A stretch of DNA of 64,000 nt from Loxodes magnus (lineage: Eukaryota; Ciliophora; Karyorelictea; Loxodida; Loxodidae): NCBI GenBank assembly GCA_946699065.1, contig CAMPDV010000079.1, positions 186,001 through 250,000 of the forward strand, given 5' to 3'. The position numbers and the translations under genes are program-made. The notes beneath the pieces were generated by a model that was not told the DNA's origin, ran no database searches, and saw only the letters and a list, made by a program, of their open reading frames with translations. Positions 26,003 to 37,523 of the stretch are shown piece by piece (the stretch's first letter is position 1; each line of letters opens with the position of its first letter).

Positions 26003-26872
26003 TATCATTCTCGACCTTTATAAATATTTGGCTTATTTATAAGTTTTAATTAGTTAACTTAGTCAAGTTTACAATATAAGCTTGTTTTAAATATTTTAAC
26101 CAGTATATTCATCTTAGTCAAAACTCCTTAGATATATCAGCTACAAATATACTTCATAACAGCTAAAATTTGCAGAACGTATCGTCTTGATACAAAGTAT
26201 CCTTTTCTAGACTGGAAGTTATTTTTACTAAAGTAAAAATTTAAAATTCAAACTTAACTACTTTCGTGTCTTTTGCTAACTTTATCTAAATGCTAGATAG
26301 CTCTGACATATAAATACTAAGTTTCATTGATAAAACCTATATTAATTTATATACAACTGTGCTTGCATATTTGGGCAAGATAAACCAAATGCTTTTAAAT
26401 ATTTCTAGCGGTATCTTCTTTTTGCGTAAATTACTAATTGGAAACTATGGAATAAACTTAGCTGATATGTATTACTTAAGATGCTTTTCAAGTATGTATA
26501 TAGTATATACTTTATACAGATAAAGATTTAAAGCTAGTTCTCTAAACTCAAATATTACTATTAAACTACTAGAAAACTATCAAAAAAGATATTAATTTGG
26601 ATATAAAATTGAAGGATTATCTTAGGTCAGCAATGTTCTTGTAACTTCACATTAAAAGATGCAAATATTAGAAAAAAAGTTAAAGATAGAAAGAAAAGCA
26701 ATACATAAGCTAGTAATTGAAGATAAACTGGAGAAAATTTGGTACTCCTTTAGGATAAAAATTTATATATCTTATATATAATGAAGTACCTATGAGTTAT
26801 AGAGAGAAAAGATTGTTAATTTGAGATAATTATAGTGATGTATGCTATTAATAAAGCGTAAAACAAGTTAGT
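26003..26872. other. Gap between convergent genes; open frames of unclear status
   Basis: Two plus-strand frames are open for most of this gap. One ends at TGA near 26780 after a short helix (MQILEKKLKIERKAIHKLV), the other at 26824. Neither shows a known domain. A hidden gene, or a longer form of the preceding gene, cannot be excluded. Confidence 0.35.
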
Positions 26873-29800
26873 TCATTTGAACAGATTTCTGTAGTTCTTC
26901 GACTAATCAATATAATAAGGATGCTTTTTCTTCTTTTTATACTACTCTGTTGGAGGCCTGCTTTAACTTCTGTTACTTGAGCCAGAAGGTATTGGCAACT
27001 CAAACTTCTGATTGTAGTAAATTTCTTAAAATTCTGTCTCTTCCTAGTTCTACATAAAATTGCCGAAAGATGGCTTTATTTGAAACTTGTTATTTTATGC
27101 TAATCGAATCGAAGCTTCAAAAGCTCGTTTTTATCTTTCTTACTTTAACTTTTTCTTTACTCTCATTTTCTCCTTTTTAAGTTCAATTTTCTTTTTGATA
27201 TACTAGTAATAAACTCTCTAAGCATATCCTCTTCATACTTTCTAGATTAAAATAGCAGCATGCTATCTTTATAGAAAAGTGTTATATAACCTATGATAAA
27301 GCTTAGCTCGATATCATGCTTATATTTTGGTAGCTGATTTATAAATCTTGATTTTAAACATTTTTTTCATAGCTTCTAAGGTATGAAGAGTGTTTATAAG
27401 TATCTAAGTGTTTCTTATTTTTCAATCTCTCTTCTCCTTTAACTTCTATAGCAGTTACTCGGCAAGATGTCTTTTTCAGTTACTAAATATAAAAAATTAC
27501 CTCTAAATAATAGTAGCCTTTTTATAGTAAATCCTGTTTCAATTTTTTTTTCTACATATGAAAATTCTCCAGACCTTCTAAATCTTTCTAGCACAATTAT
27601 TTCTCTTAATGATATTGAACTATTTTTAGGCCAATACTGATTTAATGACTCTCTTTATTATCTATTACTTTCTTATTCTTTTAATCTTCGCTAGCAGCTT
27701 TCAGTTTTTCTTAAGATGTCTGTATCATTTCTTGATAATCTTTATTTTGCTTATTTTATTCTAATGTCTTTGTTTAATGAATCTCTGAATATAAATCACC
27801 TTTTTCATGTAGTTTCTTCTTTCTTCCAACTTTCTTTTCGCAAAAAATTATCTTATTTTGCTTTGAATCCTGGTAGCCATTCTCACTCTATATTTCTAAT
27901 ATTGAATCTTTTTATTCAATTCTTTTAAATCATCGTTAAATGTATTGACGTAATTTTAGATGTATAGCTTCACGCAGTAGTTGACAAATATTTGCTGATG
28001 TAGAAATTTTCTAAGCCTAATAGCTAAATGTCGCCTATACCATTTTTATATGATGATCGAAGCATTTAATCTTCTCATTCGTTTTACACATTATCTTGCC
28101 AGTCATCTTCGGGCATATTTTTATATAGAAATAGCTGCATTATTCTGCCTTATTCTTTTTACTTAAGTTCTTGCTATAAATCCTCTGCCTACTCTTTGAA
28201 GCATTTTAGTACTCTTAAAGACGAAATATTTTCTATCCAGTTATTTTTCCTTTTTAATGTTTAGTTTATTACCAAAAACTTCTAACTTATTCGGAGGCAT
28301 TTCAACAGGCTCTGCATATTCTCCTTTATACAGTAGTAGTCATTTTTCCTCACTTTCAACATATTAGGCAATTCTACTTCCATATAAATCAAATATAGGA
28401 TATTAAAGTATTTCTTTCGCTAGAATAATATCCACTAATCCATCTGACATTCTTTACAGCATTTCTGATAACCATTACGTTCTTTCTGCACAAGCAGGAC
28501 TTAGGTTCACTTCTAAAAGTCAGGGTGTAAGAGTTTCGTCCAAAATAATATCGAAACCAAAAAGTTCAAAGCAGCCAGCTTTTTAGTCTAAGTTATCATA
28601 AGTACATAAAACAGTGTTCACTATCAGCTGCTGGATTTTGGGAAGGATATTGTCTTCTCATTTTTATTGAGTCTTAGTTAGTAAGTATTCCTTGAACTTT
28701 TCTAGATTCCAAATTGTTTTCTCTACATTAAAGTCTTTCTTGTTCGTTTTCTAGACTGAATAGTTTGACAAATGCTTGAAAGGATCTTGTATATCATCTA
28801 GAGTAAAAGGACTTGAGCATAACCTAAAATAGCATCCGTTATAGAATCACACTATAAGAGGATTTATGCAGGTAATTAGAATTCACTAGCGAATATCGAA
28901 CTTTATATTTCCGCTTAACAAGAAAGGCTTTTCAATGTATTTTTGAATCACTCTTGCAGTTATATTACCACATTGAAGAGCATCCTCAGAGGACTTAATT
29001 AACTTAATTCCCTATCCCCTAGCATTCTAGGCAGGTTTGACTATCCATATATTCTAAGTACCATCAAGAATGTACTACTTAAAGGATGATTTCAACTGTT
29101 CATTTATTTCAAACGTCTTTTAAACTAAACTCTAAGCTACATACTCATTATTGAACTTTGGCATAGGTAACTTTTATTAGCTGTATAGAATAAGGTTCTT
29201 CTCATCTTACTTTGACATCTAAAATGTATAATTAGGTATAAAGCACTATAGCACAAAACTATCTTCCACTGAGCAATTACTTTCAGTATTCTTTATATAA
29301 TCAACGCAAAAGTCAACTGCTAGCTGTAAAATATCCTAGTCTACTCCTGGAATTTTCTGGCATTCTTTCTTTTAGTTCATGCAGCATTAGAAGTACTATA
29401 CATGTAGCTTGATTATATTAAATATGCTTGTTCTTAGAAAGTCAGTTTAAAAATCTTTTATTTGATTAGGATCACCAAAGTCAAAAGTTCTGGGGAAAAA
29501 AGAAGGAACGTCTATTAAGAAGTTTGAGTTAGATCTTAAATTTTTTGATAATCCTGATTTAGTCGTGACTTCTCTGTTGTTAGGAAAATGGTTAAACATT
29601 TGGCCTTCTTTTAGTGCTTTGTAGTCATTTTCGTTGTCTATGTAAATCCAACGAAGGTTGAAAGCTGAACTTGCTGAATTTTTATTTTCTACCCAACCTT
29701 TTCTAATCAAAGCTTATCGAATTCAATCATCTTAACCGATTAATTAGAAAACCATTGTTTCTAGTGGAAGTCCTTATCGTCTAAGATACTCTTTCATATG

Positions 29801-31110
29801 AATCTATAAGTCACTCGATGGTGCGTGATGAGCTAACAGAATTTCAAGTCTATTGTCACGCATTTAAGCTTTAGCAAAATTTTACTTCCTTGTTGGTGAT
29901 TTGTCTATCTTGAAATTTTGCTTCTTTAGATCTTAAGATGTAGTTGATTATCTTCTAGCATGTTAAGGCGGTAGTTAAGATTAAGAAATTTTGACTTGGT
30001 CATCCATCGCTGAAGAATTTTTATTTATACATGATAAAGACAAAGCTTCTTTATTAACAGCCATTGTAAACGATTAACTCACTTTTTGATTAGACTCTAT
30101 TTTCTCATTATCACTTTCATGTTTACAGAAGGACTTGCTTAGAAACTTATCCAAGGGAGGTAAATTTCTATTGATCAATCTCTTTTTAATTTACTTGTTT
30201 TCTTACTGTTTTATTTCTTGATCCTTTTACTTTTACTCCGCAACGACAGCCTAAATATTAATAAACTTACTCTTTTCTACGCTCTTTCAGCAGTCCTTGA
30301 TCTCCATTCTTTGATTCTAAACATTTTTTATTAATCATTTTCCTTCTGCTTAGTTAAAGTCTTTTAAAGAGGCTACTACTTAATCTATTGAGATTGCTAA
30401 TTATTAATCTTAGGCAAGAGTTTGTTATTATTAGTACTATAGCTTTCCTTGCTACTCAGTACTTCTTCGTTTCTATAATTTAAGTTTTGGTTTTATGCTA
30501 ATTACTCGTTATTACTAATGGAATTATGTATAGGTAATAACCTATTTTTCTACGTTTTTACGAAGCTTCCTTTTCTCTTCTCGACTTTGTCTATCTAATC
30601 TATTATCTCCATAAGATCAACATCATATTCAGCTGAGGAATCTGACTAAGGAGTTTCACTGAAAAATGCCTTTCTTGAATGGACATTTGTATTATGTTCA
30701 TTATTACTTAAAGGGTATTACTCTAATCTTGAAGGAGGGTGAGGTAGCATAATATTGATTTGCTCGTTATATTCAAGAGGGTTTGTCAATAGCTAGTTGT
30801 TGCTCATCATCCAAGGAGTAATTTTTTACTCAGTATATCACTTGGGAGATGTGTTGTAAAATATTACTTAATTGGAAAATCCCTTTTAAGCTATTTGCTC
30901 TTTATTCAATCCTCCTACGTTTGAAATATACATATTCATTTTTTATTAATCACTGCCTTCATTTCCTCTCTTCTTTAGATCCTTAATACTATTTTCTCTT
31001 CTCCTTGCACTGTTCTTCTTCTTCACCAATGGAATCAAATAAGGACTGGCAAAGTAAACATTTTGCTTAGAGCTGTTATTGGATATATTTTTCTTCTAAG
31101 TTTGAAACAT
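26873..31110 (-). CDS. Tubulin-tyrosine-ligase-like protein (TTLL3/8/10 group) with IQ motifs
   Basis: TTLL enzymes add Gly or Glu chains to tubulin and related proteins in cilia by ATP-grasp chemistry. The 1405-aa product (one 20-nt intron, 30251-30270) has a long polar N-terminus. The TTLL region starts around RKGWVENKNSASSAFNLRW and NHFPNNREVTTKSGLSKN. ATP-grasp motifs follow: WIVKPAQNARGQGIKLI near residue 680, KHLSNYSVQK near 780, and TPWLLEVNLSPACAERT near 865. The last 400 residues are basic with repeated IQ-like helices (RVGRGFIARTQVKRI, SIQKYARRWLARQ, IIQKWYRRHLAIR), suggesting calmodulin or centrin binding. The stop is TGA 26875-26873. NHFPxN and VENP-like motifs point to the glycylase-type branch (TTLL3/8/10); Gly versus Glu specificity is not settled. 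The start has no in-frame competitor nearby. Confidence 0.9.
30251..30270 (-). other. 20-nt intron in TTLL gene
   Basis: GTAAGTTTATTAATATTTAG on the minus strand, phase 0. Its removal makes the whole 1405-codon frame continuous. Confidence 0.75.
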
Positions 31111-31282
31111 TTTAAGTAATTCTATTTATTTAATTATACACTTTTCATTCATTACCTCATTAAAACCCCCTATACTACTCTCTACTCTATTGACACTCTT
31201 TCATTACTTCATTTGTATCTAGCAAGCCTCTCAAATATTTAGACCTATATTCTCTTTAGAGTGATTCTCTTATACTGTTAGT

Positions 31283-32529
31283 TCTAATAAAAGAAACTGT
31301 CGACTAAATGAAAAAATAAGAACCTTGAGATTACATTCTATTAACTATCTAGCTTTAAATCAAGAAGCAGAGTCTTTAAACCCTTAAAGTGGATAAAAGT
31401 AGGTAGCAAGTCAAAGCAAGGCAAATATAAGATACTTAGCATCAGTAAAAAATAGAGATATTAGTCTTTTTAATAGCAACAAGCTTAATAAGATTGGTAC
31501 TTCTAGTAGTACTTTGAATTTAATCCAGGTATTTAGTAAAGCTCGTATTAATAAAAGGAGCTTAGATATTAAAAAATCTTCAATAGGTAGATAGAATTAT
31601 GACTCACTAGTAGTCAGTAACATGCCTAAATATAAGTAAGATAGCTTTGATTATTAAATAATTTAATGTATATAGTTAACTTAAAGTATCAGATTATAAG
31701 AGAAGTTTATCCTTTACTGCATACAAGAAATCATCAACTTGAATCAGAATTACATTGAAGAGCTTTTATTAAGTAATTCTCAAATCCAACCGACTATAAA
31801 AGTAAAAAAAATCTGTAGAGAGGTTAGTTTAAATTTAAGTTCCGTAATTTTGAATCATTCAAGACTAGAAATTTTATTTTAGATGTATCTTTTGAATCAT
31901 GTTTTTACTTCAGTTAGTAATTGAAAATCCTTGATAGAATACTATTTTGAATGGGTGAACTAAAATTGCCTTTAGATTTAGTAGAATGCTATATAGAAAT
32001 AAAGTTGAGCTACTAAACTCAATTTATAAATTATAAGTCTAAAATATTTAATTAGTTTTATGATCACTTCTAGGATAAAGAATTTAGCATATCAAATACC
32101 TTCTCTCTCTAACCAATTATCACAAACCCTGGAGGAGGGAATCATTTACCATCTTATCTTTTTATAACTCTTTAATAACCAGATCTTTTGCTTAATTAGA
32201 ACATCTTTTAGAAATCTATGATATAGCCACTCTATTTTTTTTAACTTTTAATTGACATCATAAGCTCAAGTTTTTGCTTGTTTTGCTAAAAAGCTGCTTC
32301 TATTTATTCCTACTCACTCTATTCGTATTCTGTAAACTTTCCATAGTCATTCATTCAATACCATTTAGTTTCCGTTTCAGACTTTTGCTCATACTTAATT
32401 TCTCTTTTAAATCCACTTTCCAAATTAATTTAGTATTTTTCTATCAAGTCTATATAATATTCTTAATCCTAGTATGGGTTCTTTGTCAAAACAACCATTT
32501 TCTCATCTCCTCTATTTACAGCAGTTTGA
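31283..32529 (+). CDS. Orphan ORF, start and end uncertain
   Basis: I do not recognise this protein. A coherent reading runs from about 31283 (no in-frame ATG found) through SLFNSNKLNKIGTSSSTL and EIINLNQNYIEELLLSNSQ. A 17-nt intron (31802-31818) follows, then RNFESFKTRNFILDVSFES and ILFWMGELKLPLDLVECYI. No TGA follows until 32527-32529, well inside the convergent WWE gene, so the 3' end overlaps that gene by about 390 bp or the real stop was missed. It is divergent from the TTLL gene with roughly 170 bp between; the first exon with its ATG may lie there. Confidence 0.4.
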
Positions 32530-33878
32530 ATTAATAAGTTATTGCTAGGATTGAAATTCATCCACTGCTAGAAGTCATCCATAAATTTCCAAGTTCCGTT
32601 ATAAATGTGTAACTATTAAGCATTTACCTCAAAAATAGCTATGTCATACTGATCCATTATTTCCTAGCTTTTAGTATTCTTTTCCATCAGCATCTGATTC
32701 CATGTATCTGATTCTTAAAAATAAAAGAACAAAATGTCAGTCACTTCTATTTTGAACTTCTTTCTTCAGTTATAAGTCTAATTTTTTTATCGTTTTTAAG
32801 CTATCTATTTGGTCTTGCTAAATTTTTCTAAGGGAATATGCTCTTTAGCTTCCTCTATTATTATTTTAGATTAGCTCATCTTTTTTTACTACTTAAATCC
32901 TTTATCTACGCCTTTTTAAAGCTTTAGCTTAAATTTCTTATTTTGAAGTGCATTTTAGTCCATGCTTTTACTAAACTGCTTTTTATCTATACTTGGACTT
33001 ATCTCTTCTGACTCCTTTTACACTTCTCCTTCGCTAATTTAAAAATTCCAAATACCTGCAATTTACTCCAGAAGCTGATTATTCAAAAATTGAGTTTGGA
33101 TATCGAATTCCGGGATTTAAAAATTGGACTTTTTGGTGATAGCATAGAGTTATTAAGCAGATTTGCTTCTGTCTAGTAAAGTTTGTAGATCATCTTACTA
33201 CTCGCTTGCATTCTATTTGAGAATCTCATCGAACTACTCCATTCATTGCTTTATTTAAGCCAAATCGTTCTAATAAGTAAGAGTTTCTTCATTCAAGCTT
33301 CTCTTAGCAGACTCAAAAGCCTTTTCTTTTTCCTAATTAATTAAGTCTATAATACTTTTTGCTTAGCTATCAATGGATTATTTAAAGGCATCTAGCTTAT
33401 CAGAAGTTTCGCTTAGCTTTTGCTGGATTTATGAGGAGATGTCTTATAAGTTTTGCTTCTATAACTCTATTTATTGGAAAATCGTTCCAAAGTTAGGCAG
33501 AAGATCTTTATAAGCATTTCTTTTATCCTTGACTTCACAAGGAGGAGCATGATCTCCCATTGTGCACCCATGACAGATCAAAAATCCATGGGTGAAGCAA
33601 AAGAAAAGTTTAGAGATCTCATGTAGCTCACACATATCAATTGGTCTAGTTTTCTTAGTGTTTTATATCATTTCTAAAACTTAGTAGTTAGTAATGGTAT
33701 CAGCAGGAGTTTGCTAAGTCTTCTTTAAGCATTTATAGCAAGTAACTGAAAAGTTAACACCAAACATTTTTTCAAGACATACTAAGCACAAAGTATGTCC
33801 ACATGGAAGTATTTTGGGAATATGAACATCAGAAGAAAACTCCTACATGCATATATTGCATTCTACAGACATTGACAT
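32142..33878 (-). CDS. RING / B-box / coiled-coil / tandem WWE protein, probable E3 ubiquitin ligase
   Basis: Probable ubiquitin ligase (RING) that recognises partners through WWE domains, known in other proteins to bind poly-ADP-ribose or mediate protein contacts. The 578-aa product in one frame has, in order: a C3HC4 RING at residues 7-55 (CNICMQEF, LPCGHTLCLVCLE, CYKC); a B-box near 80-115 (CELHEISKLFFCFTHGF, CHGCTMGDHAPPC); a long coiled coil at 120-260; a linker; WWE 1 near 430-495 (TWKFMDDFQQWMNFNPSNN to GFKREIKY); and WWE 2 to the C-terminus (TKWYQMNDYGKFTEYE, GYIIDFQKMFQLSKRSGYQR). It ends RVIKRQDGK then TGA, exactly at the end of the WWE fold. Several conserved Gln are TAA/TAG. Domains are certain, ligase activity is inferred. 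Confidence 0.9.
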
Positions 33879-34334
33879 TACAATTTTAAATATATCATTT
33901 AAAATAAATCTCTTCATTATAATTTTCTCTACCATGCTCTCCTTACCTAGTCTAACCTAACTTCCTGTTTTACTTTACTCCTTTATATGCTTCTTTCTAT
34001 TCATCTTGCACTGTGGGTTCCTTTCTTTATCTATAGTTGCTTAAGTATATTGCAGTGGCTTTTGAGTAAACAGTTCTCTTCTTTTTCTGTTGATGTTTGT
34101 TTCTTAAAGCGAATTAAGAAGGTTAGTCTCTAGAATTTACATTAGAAGAGTTTTTTCTAGGTTAATTACAAAAGCAGCCAACATAATACCAAACTAGAGA
34201 GTAAGGTCTTCTAAGCTTACCCTATAAACTAGTACTTAATTACAGCCTAAAATATTAAGAAATCCTTTAGAAATATGATTAAGCATTAGTATGTACTAAG
34301 CTTACCTAATTTAATCATTTTAATCGTCAAAATA
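33879..34334. other. Divergent spacer, no recognisable gene
   Basis: AT-rich, between the minus-strand RING/WWE gene and a plus-strand orphan. It should hold both promoters. No motif was recognised. Confidence 0.45.
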
Positions 34335-35040
34335 ATGGAGGGAAATAGCATTTTTAATTGCTTAATTGTAAATAAAACCTAAGAAAGATTCCTGGTAGAA
34401 TCTAAGATCTTGAAGTGAAAATATCTGAGAGTCTATTTTGACTTGGTAGAGTTTAAGTGATATGATTAGAGAGAATGCGCTCATTACTCATGGTGGTAAA
34501 TATTTACTGAGCTGCTTAGAAGAATATCCCTGTTATATTCATTAAGAAGCTGTTCAAAGTAAGGGGGAAGTAGAAGATAAGCTTTAAGATTCCAAGTTAA
34601 TCATCAAATATTTAATAATTTTACTATACCAATCTAATGAGATTGGATACAAACCTAGCAAATATGTTCTCCAAAAAAAAACATCTAGATTAAGACTCTA
34701 AATCTTCAGGTAGAAAGCTAGTATCTATTAAATTTTGGCTTTAAACATGCAGTTAAAACTAGAAAGATACAAAAGATATTATAATACTAAGAATTTGATT
34801 AATCAACGCTATTAAGAATTTTAAAGCTAGTATTGAATGTTGGATATTTCAGGCTTTTAAAGCTTTTTATATAAATGATTCTGGAATTTAATAAAGCAGC
34901 ATAACTCTTATAATAAGTCTGAAAGCATAAGGTATATCTTTAATAAGCAAGAGATAGCTAGAGCTTATTCCAAACATTATCATTGCTAGAAGAATTTTTA
35001 ATCTATAGTATTAGAAATAAAATAGGAAAAGGAAAAGCTG
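34335..35040 (+). CDS. Orphan ORF, 3' end uncertain
   Basis: Not recognised. It opens MEGNSIFNCLIVNKTQERFL. A possible 19-nt intron (about 34425-34454 region) would lead into MIRENALITHGGKYLLSCLE and KLIIKYLIILLYQSNEIGY. It is rich in Lys, Ser, Gln and Asn, and helical. The frame has no TGA until the downstream CDPK region, so the end is a guess based on where charged, protein-like composition fades. It could be an artefact of the permissive code. Confidence 0.3.
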
Positions 35041-35829
35041 GCTTTATCTTTTTTTCTCTCTTAGTCTACTTAGTTCTATCTGTCATGCTGTTTAAAGATA
35101 GATACCATAGATTAAATAGAAAACATAGTAATTTATCTATCTAGATAATAACTAATTTAGGTACAATTAGTTATATTGCTTCCACTTTATTTTTGTTACC
35201 CTCCACATAATTAATTCACTAGGTTCTAAACTTATAAGCCTTCCTATTACTATTTTAACTCTCTATATCTACTTCAAGCCTTAAAATGTTTACTTTCAAC
35301 AGTGAGAGATAGTTGGTTTTAAATAGGTATAAGCACTATAATAAATGCTAGTAAAGCAATGGCTATATAAAGTTCCAATAGCTTAGCTTAAGGAATATCT
35401 TAGACATTCCTCTCTATTATTAATCTGATTAACTAGATAGCTTATTTAACAATCATACGCTCCTATTACCATTAAGATAGAGTTGCTATCTATTTTCATT
35501 ATATTAAGTCTATAAGCTTTTATTTAGCTTTCGTATTAGTAAAGCTTATAACAAAGCTAATTATCTATATTCTTCCATGTACTTAGTAAAGATTATCTAA
35601 GAAGGATAATAGAGGTTTATATATAGTTTAAATGTACTCTATAGTTGGCAATTAAGTAGCATAACTAAAGCTAGCTTAAGAGTTAGCAATCTCTATATAA
35701 GTAAGTCTAAAGCCTCTCAGTTCAAATAGGCATGTAGTAGTAAATATCTGGATGCAGTTAGTTAAACTTATTGGAATTACTGTTAAGTTTAAATATTCAA
35801 CTGCTAGTTTTATAATATTTAGCCTTATT
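35041..35829. other. TGA-poor intergenic stretch upstream of the CDPK
   Basis: No gene is recognised. By eye, TGA occurs only twice on the plus strand in 35041-35820, whereas TAG, which has the same base composition, occurs about 33 times. TCA is also scarce. The stretch is full of TAGCT/CTTA words. Confidence 0.5.
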
Positions 35830-37523
35830 ATGGGGAAGATATGCTCGAAAGATAAGAGAAGTAAGTTGACTACTAAAATAATAAGAAAGCTTTAGTACAC
35901 AAAGTCTTAGAACTTAATTCATAATTCCACTGTCTAGACGAGTAATTCTTAATGCAGATATTAGATAGTATTATGATTTCATCTAGGTAATAGGAGCAGG
36001 CGCTTTCGCTACTGTTTGTAAAGGAGTTTGAAAAGGATAATAGAACTCTCCAGAGTTTGCAATTAAGACCATTAACAAGAAATAAGTAAAGTATATTGAC
36101 TTACTAAACAAAGAGATTGAAAACCTTTTGAACTTAGATCATCCTAATATTGTGAGTATTTATGAAAGCTATGAAGAGTAGGATTACTTGCATATTGTTA
36201 TGGAGCTAGTTAAAGGAAAGGATCTGCAGTAATTAATAGAAGAGCAAGGGGCTCTAGAAGAATCTTATGCTTAAAAAGTAATGAATCAAGTTACAAATGC
36301 GCTGAATTATATGCATAAGGTAGGAGTGGTTCATCGTGATATAAAAGCAGCTAATTTTATGGTAAATGATGTGAATAATAATATCGAAGTCAAAATGATT
36401 GATCTTGGATTTGCTCTTAAGTATTCGAAGGAGATGAGTAACGATTTTTGTGGAACTACTTATTATGTAGCCCCAGAAGTTATTGAAGAGTAATACTATG
36501 GACCTCACTGTGATATGTGAAGCATTGGAGTTCTAACTTATCAGCTCTTATCTGGAAAATTTCCTTTTAAGGGAAAAAGCGAAGAATAACTCTTCCAAAA
36601 TATCGGGTCTGGCATCTTTGATTTTAACCTTTGAGAAAATATATCTGAAGAAGCAAAGGATTTCGTTTCCAAATTATTAGTTCTTGATATAAGTCAGAGA
36701 ATGACAGCTGAATAGGCTTTTTAGCATCCATGAGTATAGTTAGATAGAAAGGCCTCTAGTTAAAATTTAATTAAAGAGCCTTTCGAACTGCTAAGAGAAT
36801 ATGCGAGCAGTTCGGATATATAAAAGCAATTTATGCAAATGATTTCTAAGTATATAACTATAACTAATATGAAGGAACAAATGAATGTATTTAAACTTAT
36901 GGACAAAGATAACTCTGGGTACATTGATCTATAAGAACTTGAAAATGGAATGAGCTTTGCAGGGTTGTAAATTACAGATGCTCAGAATATTTTTGAAAAT
37001 GTGGATACGGATAATGATGGGTATATAGAGAGGTCAGAATTCATAGCAGCTACTATAAACAGAAAAAAATTAAAAAAGCAAATACTTTAAATAATATTTA
37101 AGTCAATAGACTAAGAGAATAAGGGCTATTTAACCTATAGGAACATTAAATCAATTTTCAAAAGAATGGGTAAAAACTTCAAAGAACGAGAAGTGTAGCG
37201 TATGCTCATTGAAGCTGGATTTACAGCTAGTCAAATCAACTGGATGGAGTTTGTCTGCTTCGTTAAATGTATTTTTTTTATTTTCAGTCAAAAAACTAAA
37301 ACTAAGTATTGGTTGGAACTTTAGAGAGATACTGGAGATAATTAGGTTCAATTACGATTTAAATTAATTGATTTACTTATTATTTAAGCTAATAGATCCA
37401 AAATTTTAGGATTAGCTTACTTAATTCATTTTGAAACTATTTCTTTATTAAAATGATAAGACAAAATATACTTAGATAAGTCTCGAACTATATGAACATT
37501 ATCTGTTAGTTAGCTTTCAATGA
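35830..37523 (+). CDS. Calcium-dependent protein kinase (CDPK)
   Basis: Ser/Thr kinase switched on by calcium binding to its C-terminal EF hands. Two short introns (35942-35957, 16 nt; 37269-37287, 19 nt) give 552 aa. The N-terminus MGKICSKDKRSKL has Gly2 for myristoylation and Cys5 for palmitoylation, typical of membrane-anchored CDPKs. Kinase motifs: GAGAFATV loop, FAIKTI lysine, HRDIKAANFM, metal-binding DLG instead of DFG, YVAPEVIEE, and CDMWSIGVLTYQ with Trp encoded by TGA. EF hand 1 (DKDNSGYIDLQEL) and 2 (DTDNDGYIERSEF) are complete; EF 3 (DQENKGYLTYRNI) and the fourth position lack ligands. The usual product ends soon after EF 4; the last 80 residues (after the second intron) are less certain, as the unspliced frame is also open. 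The 16-nt intron is needed to reach the ATG. Confidence 0.9.
35942..35957 (+). other. 16-nt intron in CDPK
   Basis: GTAATTCTTAATGCAG. Its removal links the MGKICS N-terminus to the kinase glycine loop frame. Confidence 0.75.
37269..37287 (+). other. 19-nt intron near CDPK 3' end
   Basis: GTATTTTTTTTATTTTCAG, a classical short ciliate intron shape, just after the last EF-hand position. Confidence 0.55.

Noticed and set aside
36254-36508. Antisense 84-aa frame inside the kinase
   Set aside because: The sense strand carries HRDIKAANF, DLGFA and APE motifs of the CDPK.
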